This document shows positions 8,895 to 13,939 of a DNA stretch of 13,939 nt, in pieces. This DNA comes from Ettlia oleoabundans. Lineage: Eukaryota; Chlorophyta; Chlorophyceae; Chlamydomonadales. Under the pieces are notes generated by a model. It was not told the DNA's origin. It did no database searches and saw only the letters and a program-made list of their open reading frames with translations. The stretch lies in assembly GCA_019693395.1 (NCBI GenBank), contig JAAMXP010001997.1:1-13939 (forward strand), given 5' to 3'. The translations under genes were made by a program, and so were the position numbers. The first letter of the stretch is position 1, and each line of letters opens with the position of its first letter.

Positions 8895-9000
8895 GCCGCC
8901 AACGACAGGCAACTCCCTGCGGGCACGGCAGCTCCTGGCAGGCGGGACAGGCAGCTTCTAGTCAGGCGGGACAACCAATTCCTCGCAGGCAGGCAGAGCT
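8895..9000. repeat. GGCGGGACAGGCAGCTTC repeat cluster before gene B
   Basis: Imperfect copies include CAGGCGGGACAGGCAGCTTC near 8939-8958 and CAGGCGGGACAACCAATTCC near 8964-8983, ending CAGGCAGGCAGAGC. The order and end sequence match the cluster before gene C almost step for step. CTAACAGGCTGCACA, at about 8827 here and about 12305 there, extends the homology upstream. Confidence 0.75.
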
Positions 9001-9110
9001 GAGCACTTCCTTAGCTTGCCAATAATGCTAAGGCTCGGTGAATCGTAACGGATGTGGTTTGTCGCTTTGCTCAGGTGGTGGTAGTAGTAGCAGCGGGACG
9101 GGCGGCTTCA

Positions 9111-9151
9111 CGCCAGCGTGCTGTGCACGCTTAGGCGTCTGCCTTCATTAG
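9111..9151 (+). promoter_or_regulatory. Core promoter of gene B
   Basis: The palindrome GTGCTGTGCAC at 9118-9128 is followed 28 bases from its start by a weak TATA-like CATTAG. The block aligns with the promoters of A and C. The upstream stretch TTTGCTCAGGTGGTGGTAG at about 9066-9084 also aligns with gene C. The TATA box is poorer than in A. Confidence 0.55.
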
Positions 9152-9236
9152 TTTCGCTAACACACCTACCTCTTCGAAATTCCCCAATTTTGCAGTGATC
9201 CACATTGTGAGGGAGCCATCTTGTTGCAGCTGTGAG

Positions 9237-9462
9237 GTAAGAGGCATGGGTTGCAGGCTACCAGCCTCCAACTTGGGTAAACCCTCAGCGAGTTGCAACT
9301 GTGAGTTGTCTAGTGATATCCATTCATGTAGTTGACAGGTTGCTGCACACACAAACTGGTTATGAGTCGGCCGGTACGGCTCCCCTGCCCAGGTTCAGTA
9401 GGGCCTAAGTAGCGGGGTTATGTAACACACACACACGCCTTCAAACTGCCTTCACTCTGCAG
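9237..9462 (+). other. 5' leader intron of gene B
   Basis: Donor TGAG|GTAAGA at 9237; acceptor TTCACTCTGCAG ends at 9462. Both align with the leaders of A and C. The intron is longer than the others because it holds the left arm of a 33-base inverted repeat (9403-9435) and a CA run. Confidence 0.7.
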
Positions 9463-10748
9463 GTATTGGCCTGAAGCAGCCTGACCAATCCGAACAACCA
9501 TGCGGTCTCTTCTCCTGATCGCCTTGGCGGCAGGGCGAGTGGCGGCAGCGATCTGTGTGCTGCAGCTTTGGACTGGCAACAAATTGCTCTGGCTCTGGCT
9601 GTGGCCGTGCCCCTAGTGACAACATCAATCCTGGACGTGTCAGGTGGCCCCAAACACTCAACTCATCTCCCTTCTCACTCTCTATTCTCTTGTGCCCTAC
9701 CTTCCAGGCTGCCGGCGCTGAGTGCTACGTCTGGTGAGTGCCACTTTGCTTGCCTGCTTGGCTACCTGCCTGCTCACCCCAACTCACGAGGTCACGAGGT
9801 CAGGTTATTGACTGAAAACAGGTGTTAGCATGCAGGCATGCCTGCCAGCCCGCTGCCCGGTGCCCAGTGCACTTGCACGTCTTGCATGCAAGCTGCCACG
9901 CCTGTCCTGCTCCAGCATCAATCTTGCCTGCTCATGTTCAAACAGCAGCCCTTTTAAAGCAGCTGGCGTGTCATTCACGCTTGGTCAACGTAGCACCTGG
10001 CCATCCTTTTCATCAGCATCCGGCCATCCTTTTCTTCATCATATATTGTGCTGCCAACAGAGCACTCTTGGCATGAACTTCCACCCATGCCCTTCATCTC
10101 CTGTGCTGCGACCGGATGCAGATCCGGCTGGATCTGAGAAACAGCCAAGCCGCAGCCGCACCCTCCTGCTGTCCGAGTACGAGCTATCCCGCTGGCCCGT
10201 CCATCCTGACTACCCCTTCCACCCTGAGCCCCCCCCCGTGCACCCTGTGGAGCCTTACCCCATTGAGACCCATCCCGTGTACCCCAACAAGCCCCGCCTC
10301 GTCAAGCCCCGCCCCATCAAGCCCCACCCCATCACCTGGCCCAAGCCCACACCCTATGACAATGGTGAGTCGATGTCAGCCCATGATCGCTCCCTTTGTG
10401 TTGCGATTTTTGGGCTTTGTTGTCGACAGGCATGCTGCTTACATTTGAAGGAGGCAAAGATCGGAAGCAGGGAGCAGCTGGGGAACTGCTGCCGCTGCCC
10501 AATAGCTCGAGGCCACATGCATGGTTCGCACCGTATTGGCAGAAACTCATATTTGTAGGAGCCCGGCTGCCTGCATACAGTTGTGGTGCATTGTGTTGTT
10601 GTGCTTCTGTGAGTGTCTGGTCCCCAATGTGCTGTGTGCTTGCCTGTGCAGGTCATTGATTCTATAGCACTTAGCTAAGGGTGGTGCGTTTGCCATTCAA
10701 GGAGTCTTGAGGCAATGTGTGTGTGTTACATAACCCCGCTACTTAGGC
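9403..10748. repeat. 33-bp perfect inverted repeat flanking the gene B coding exons
   Basis: Bases 9403-9435 (GCCTAAGTAGCGGGGTTATG, TAA, then five CA units) are the exact reverse complement of 10716-10748. The left arm is in the leader intron and the right arm is just past the stop, so all coding exons lie between them. The core CTAAGTAGCGG appears again at 11051-11061. No target-site duplication or transposase is visible. Confidence 0.9.
9500..10659 (+). CDS. Gene B: secreted proline-rich protein with HPxYP and KPxPIKP motifs
   Basis: Exons: start exon 9463-9534 (ATG at 9500, MRSLLLIALAAG), 9708-9733 (LPALSATS), 10122-10364 (starts DPAGSEKQPSRSRTLLLS, then HPDYPFHPEPPPVHP and NKPRLVKPRPIKPHPI), and a last exon ending at TGA 10657-10659. 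Phases (2, 1, 1) and positions match A and C. The leader fits a signal peptide cleaved near LSA-TS. The first coding intron begins GC (GG|GCGAGT), a rarer GC-AG type, where A and C have GTGAGT. The last exon is ambiguous: the acceptor at 10429 adds 75 residues with a Cys-rich tail, while the acceptor at 10651 adds only GH; both end at the same stop. The length is about 177 or 103 residues. TGTAA signals lie at 10973 and 10988. Its role is unknown; cell-wall or matrix protein is inferred from composition. Confidence 0.75.
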
Positions 10749-12379
10749 GGGCAATAGGCAATAGGCGGGAGGCATAAAATGTTGCGAAGAAGGTATTTGC
10801 TTGCCTTGAGAGCGCTTGGGCAATTAACAGCCAGACAGAAGTTCCAGTAGTGTGGTCGATGAGCATTACATGTGGCCATACCACATGCACAACAGCCGCA
10901 GCCTGCCACTTTTCAATATGCCAGACTATTTTAAACACCAAAAGTTATCATAAAATACACACCGCTGCGCTGTGTAAAGTGGCTGTCTGTAAGGGCACCC
11001 CGAGCTGTAGCTGTCAGGTGTTTCAACCCAGTGCGTCATGCTGTATACCGCTAAGTAGCGGCCGCACCCAGCGGACTTGCTGCAGGGGACGCCAAGTTCT
11101 TCTCACATTTCCAAGGTAAAGCAATACAGCAACCACAAAGGGACATGGTACCCAGCACCCTCATACGAATGTGAGTCGGGTCCAGAGTAAATCTCGTCCA
11201 GGAAAGGGGCGACGCCACGCTGGCATGGCCGGGCGAGCTGGCACCACCCTCCACAAGTTCCCCACGGCACATAGCCTCGTCACCCATCCGCCTCTCTTCA
11301 AAGTCGTGCGCGCCGCATGCTTGTTGTACAAGCAACAGTCAAATCGATCAAAGAGGGAGGGGAGGCTGGGCCGATCCCCGCCACCGGGAGACGGGATGGG
11401 GTGCTCCGCGCCTGGCTCGGGGCCCCATCACAACTGTGACTGTATCTGCATAAGCTTGGCGCAGCGGCGCGACAACCTTTCTATGCCCGCAGAGCCCGAT
11501 CCCACCTGGGCGGTGGCACTGCTGCCGCCTTTGCCTGCGGTCTAGGTTGGCACGCTGAGTCTGCCATCTTGTGTCAATCTTTTCGCCAATTCAGTGATGA
11601 TTTCAACCACAGCCGCCTGCTAAACTACTGGTTGCTCGCCTTCGTGTATTCTCGCTTTGCGTTTTGCGAGTCAGTGTAGAGCAAGCAGGTGGATGTCTGC
11701 TGCCGATCTTCATGTGCCACACGGTATGAAACTAGTTGTGGCTGTTTGCTCCACTGGCTGGCACACTGTTGGGTGAGTGCATGACCAGCACATGTGGCGA
11801 GCCTTTCAACCATTCAGTCAGTCGATTGCCTGCCCAACGTTTTTTCCTGGACGCGTGTGTGCATGTTGTCTGCACTGCCTGCCTGCCTGACTGTCCGCGT
11901 GCCTGCCTGCCTGTGCGGAGATGCGCTAGTTGCCTCAACTTCCTGGCTCGCTGCATTCCGCCCGCTGCACACCTCCCTCCTGCCCCTCCCTTGTACCTGT
12001 CATCTGCACCTGCAATGCGGCAGCTGGTGGACGGTATATGCCGGTTTGATTGATCAGCCTGCCGGTACAGGCGCAACACCCCCAGCCCCAAGCTGTGAAC
12101 CAATGCACCTTGCCTGTCATGCAGAGAACCAACAGCAGAGGCCGTTAACCTTGCGCACATGGGGAGGATTTCGACGTATGGGAGACACATTGGGTGAGGC
12201 CCAGCTCTCACACATGCCATGGGACAGCACAGGGCTGTGCGGCACGACGGGGGCAGCAGCTTGTGGAAAGGGTTCTCGTTGAGGCGGACAGCCACGCCCC
12301 TGTTCTAACAGGCTGCACAAGTAAACACCCAGAGGCTTTTAGATGGTGTGGAGGTTTTGGCAGGGGGCCACAGAGACAG
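10660..12379. other. 3' flank of gene B and spacer to gene C
   Basis: The first 330 bases are probably 3' UTR, with TGTAA at 10973-10977 and 10988-10992. The middle part (about 11150-11545) has open frames on both strands, one of about 120 codons ending in TAG near 11545, but with no ATG at its start and no recognisable domain. GCAAGCAGGTGG at 11681-11692 marks the block shared with the two earlier spacers. Beyond it the DNA is C-rich with CCTGCCTG runs. I support no gene here. Confidence 0.45.
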
Positions 12380-12490
12380 CCTGGCAGTCGGCTCTTTGCG
12401 GGCGCAGCAGCTCTAGGCAGGCGGGACAGCCAGCTTCCTGTCAGGCGGGATGCAGGACAACCAACCCCTGGCAGGCAGGTAGAGCCCAGC
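12380..12490. repeat. GGCGGGACAGGCAGCTTC repeat cluster before gene C
   Basis: Copies include CAGGCGGGACAGCCAGCTTC near 12418-12437 and a following CAGGCGGGATGCAGGACAAC, ending GGCAGGCAGGTAGAGC. It aligns closely with the cluster before gene B. Confidence 0.75.
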
Positions 12491-12594
12491 ACTGTTGAGC
12501 TTGCTTGTATTGCTGTACCGTGCTGTTGGTAACTGCTGCGGTGTGTCAGTTTGCTCAGATGATGGTAGCACTAGCAGCGGGACGGCCAGCTCCT

Positions 12595-12636
12595 AGAGGT
12601 GTGCTGGGCACGCTGTGCTGTGCCTGGCTTCATAAG
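12595..12636 (+). promoter_or_regulatory. Core promoter of gene C
   Basis: GAGGTGTGCTGGGCACGCTG contains GTGCTGGGCAC at 12601-12611, followed 30 bases from its start by the TATA-like CATAAG at 12631-12636. GAGGTGTGCTG is shared exactly with gene A, and the upstream AGCAGCGGGACGG is shared with gene B. Confidence 0.6.
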
Positions 12637-12717
12637 ATTGCTGCTGACCCTATCTATTGACCTTCTCACCCTCAGTGATTTTCACTGCTGCAGAGCCGCC
12701 TTGGCGTGTTTTGGGAG

Positions 12718-12861
12718 GCAAGAGAAGTAGCCTGCAGCCTCCAGTCATTCCCTGCCCTGCCCTTTGTGGTTTGCCTATCAGCCAGGATGGCTACCCAGCT
12801 CTTGTCTCAGGTTGAGTTCTGACAGAAATCTGCTCCACAAACTGCTGCCTTCACCCTGCAG
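12718..12861 (+). other. 5' leader intron of gene C, GC donor
   Basis: The acceptor TTCACCCTGCAG ends at 12861 and matches A and B. The position aligned with their GTAAG donors reads GGAG|GCAAGA, so this would be a GC-AG intron. A GT alternative, CTCAG|GTTGAG at about 12810, would leave a very short intron of about 52 bases. Confidence 0.5.
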
Positions 12862-12900
12862 CCTTCTGCGTGGTCAACAAATCGCACCTCATCCACAACC

Positions 12901-13939
12901 ATGCGCTCCTTGGTCCTGATCGCCCTGGTGGCCGGGTGAGTGGGTGTCTGGCAGTGGTCTGTGTACTGTTGGACTGGCCAATGGCTGAACGGGTCAACGC
13001 TGCTGCCTGCCACGTTCCTCCTGCTCTGCTGCCCTGGCGGTGGCTCAATTTTTTTCCGTCTCTGCTGCCCTGGCTGCGGCTGGACCTCGCTACCCCCAAC
13101 AGCCTTCGGGAGGGTCAACTTGGCTGCCCCGCTGGAACCCTCTGCCTCAACCCCTTCTTGACCCACACACACACCCCATGTCCTTCTCAATCTACACACA
13201 CACACCCATGCCCTTGTCGATCCACACACACACATACACATGTCCTGCGACCATGTTGCAGGCTGCTGGTGGCGCCCGCTCTGTGCGCCAAATCTGGTTT
13301 TGGTGAGTGTTACGGTGCCCGCCTGCTCTCCTGCTCGCTTTGCGACTGCTTGCACGCCCACCCAGTCGCCGCCTGGACTGGCTCCGGACTGCCTTCGGAC
13401 TGGGCAGATTTTCCGTCGCATACGGTGGTTGACGCCTCCCCCTCGTGTCCTGTGGTTGAAACCTAGCTGGCTGCCCGCCTACCTGCCTTCCTGCCTGCCC
13501 CCTGCACACTGGATGCTCTTCCAACAGCTGCATCTAAAAACAGCCATAGCTCTCTTGCTCCCGCATTAACATCTCTCCTGTCCCAAACACCAGTGCCGCC
13601 CTGCACGGTGCACACCACTGCCTTCAAGCCTTGCTTGTGATGATATGGATTTGCCGACGCAGCCCTTCCCAAACTGTGCCTGCTCTGTGATGGATGCAGA
13701 TGTCAGTGATGACCAGCCAAGCCATGTGCGCACCCTCCTGTCCTACTATACCTACCACCCCGACTACCCCTACCACCCCGACTACCCCACCAAGCCCGAG
13801 GAGCCTGTGAAACCCGAGCACCCAGAGAAGCCCGAGAAGCCCGAGAAGCCTGTGAAGCCCGAGCACCCAGAAAAGCCAGTGAAGCCTGAGCACCCAGAGA
13901 AGCCTGAGAGGCCCGAGCACCCAGAGAAGCCCTACAAGC
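12901..13939 (+). CDS. Gene C: secreted proline-rich protein with KPEHPEKP repeats, 3' end off window
   Basis: Exons: start exon 12862-12935 (ATG at 12901, MRSLVLIALVAG), 13262-13302 (LLVAPALCAKSGF), and 13700 to the window end (DVSDDQPSHVRTLLSYY, then HPDYPYHPDYP, then KPEHPEKP-type units). Junction phases 2 and 1 match A and B. The leader is a textbook-like signal peptide with cleavage expected after ALCA. The conserved (V/L)RTL(L/M)S segment follows, then a tail built almost only of K, P, E, H, V and R. B and C share HPDYP(F/Y)HP, showing that the tails derive from one ancestor. The frame is open at the last base, so the length is unknown; at least 105 residues are visible. A secreted wall or matrix role is inferred from composition only. 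Confidence 0.8.
13161..13254 (+). repeat. CA-rich minisatellite in gene C intron 2
   Basis: About three units of 30-33 bases, each a run of CA followed by a CATG(T/C)CCTT-like segment, end just before the acceptor at 13261. It may be length-variable between strains. It lies in the intron, outside the coding sequence. Confidence 0.8.

Noticed and set aside
9403..10748. Complete DNA transposon
   Set aside because: There is no transposase-like frame inside; the interior is gene B, whose exons are homologous to A and C outside any such repeat.
11171..11545. Open frames on both strands in the gene B-C spacer
   Set aside because: The plus frame starts at GTG and shows no motif; the minus frame 11051-11335 likewise has no motif and no supporting splice sites. 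A degraded element fragment is possible but cannot be shown.
5630..13939. Toxin-type peptide family
   Set aside because: The conserved-leader, variable-product layout is reminiscent, but the mature parts are Pro-rich repeats without a disulfide framework, so a wall or matrix protein is the simpler reading.
1..13939. tRNA or rRNA genes
   Set aside because: I looked for the T-loop consensus GGTTCGAATCC and its variants and for rRNA-like blocks and found none that fit.

Overview
The window looks like nuclear DNA of a green alga. This is inferred from compact intron-containing genes with GT-AG and a few GC-AG introns, C-rich polypyrimidine tracts ending in TGCAG, GC-rich codons, TGTAA-type poly(A) signals, and proline-rich secreted proteins. 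I see no bacterial operon, rRNA, tRNA or CRISPR array. All gene models were spliced by eye from reading frame, intron phase and splice consensus; none has been checked against RNA or a database.

Left third (1-3734), minus strand. Two genes lie head to tail. The left one is a LOG-type cytokinin riboside 5'-monophosphate phosphoribohydrolase: three exons are visible (1476-1690, 1149-1254, 371-473) and the rest is off the left edge. Behind it, 2013-3734 encodes an unrecognised multi-pass membrane protein in three exons, about 363 residues. Two LOG introns carry tandem copies of their own 5' splice site. One of these copies could add 11 residues in frame.

Right two thirds (about 4400-13939), plus strand. 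This is a tandem array of three related genes (A, B, C here), spaced about 3.2-3.5 kb. Each has a GGCGGGACAGGCAGCTTC-type repeat cluster, then a conserved promoter block with a GTGCTGNGCAC palindrome about 28-30 bases before a TATA-like box, then a 5' leader intron, a 35-nt exon encoding an MRSLLLIALVAG-type start, a short exon finishing the signal peptide, and a final phase-1 exon with a conserved RTL(L/M)S motif followed by a proline-rich tail. The tails differ completely: AGPPKH/AGPPMH hexads in A, HPxYP and KPxPIKP repeats in B, KPEHPEKP repeats in C. The leader is therefore conserved while the secreted part has diverged.

Oddities in the array: gene A has GTG where B and C have ATG, but an in-frame upstream ATG sits just after a good splice acceptor. 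Genes B and C each have a GC splice donor. The coding exons of B lie between 33-bp perfect inverted repeats. The spacers between the genes share short conserved blocks but show no convincing gene.

The best candidate for something undescribed is this small secreted-protein array. Its role (cell wall, matrix, mating or metal binding) cannot be decided from sequence alone.
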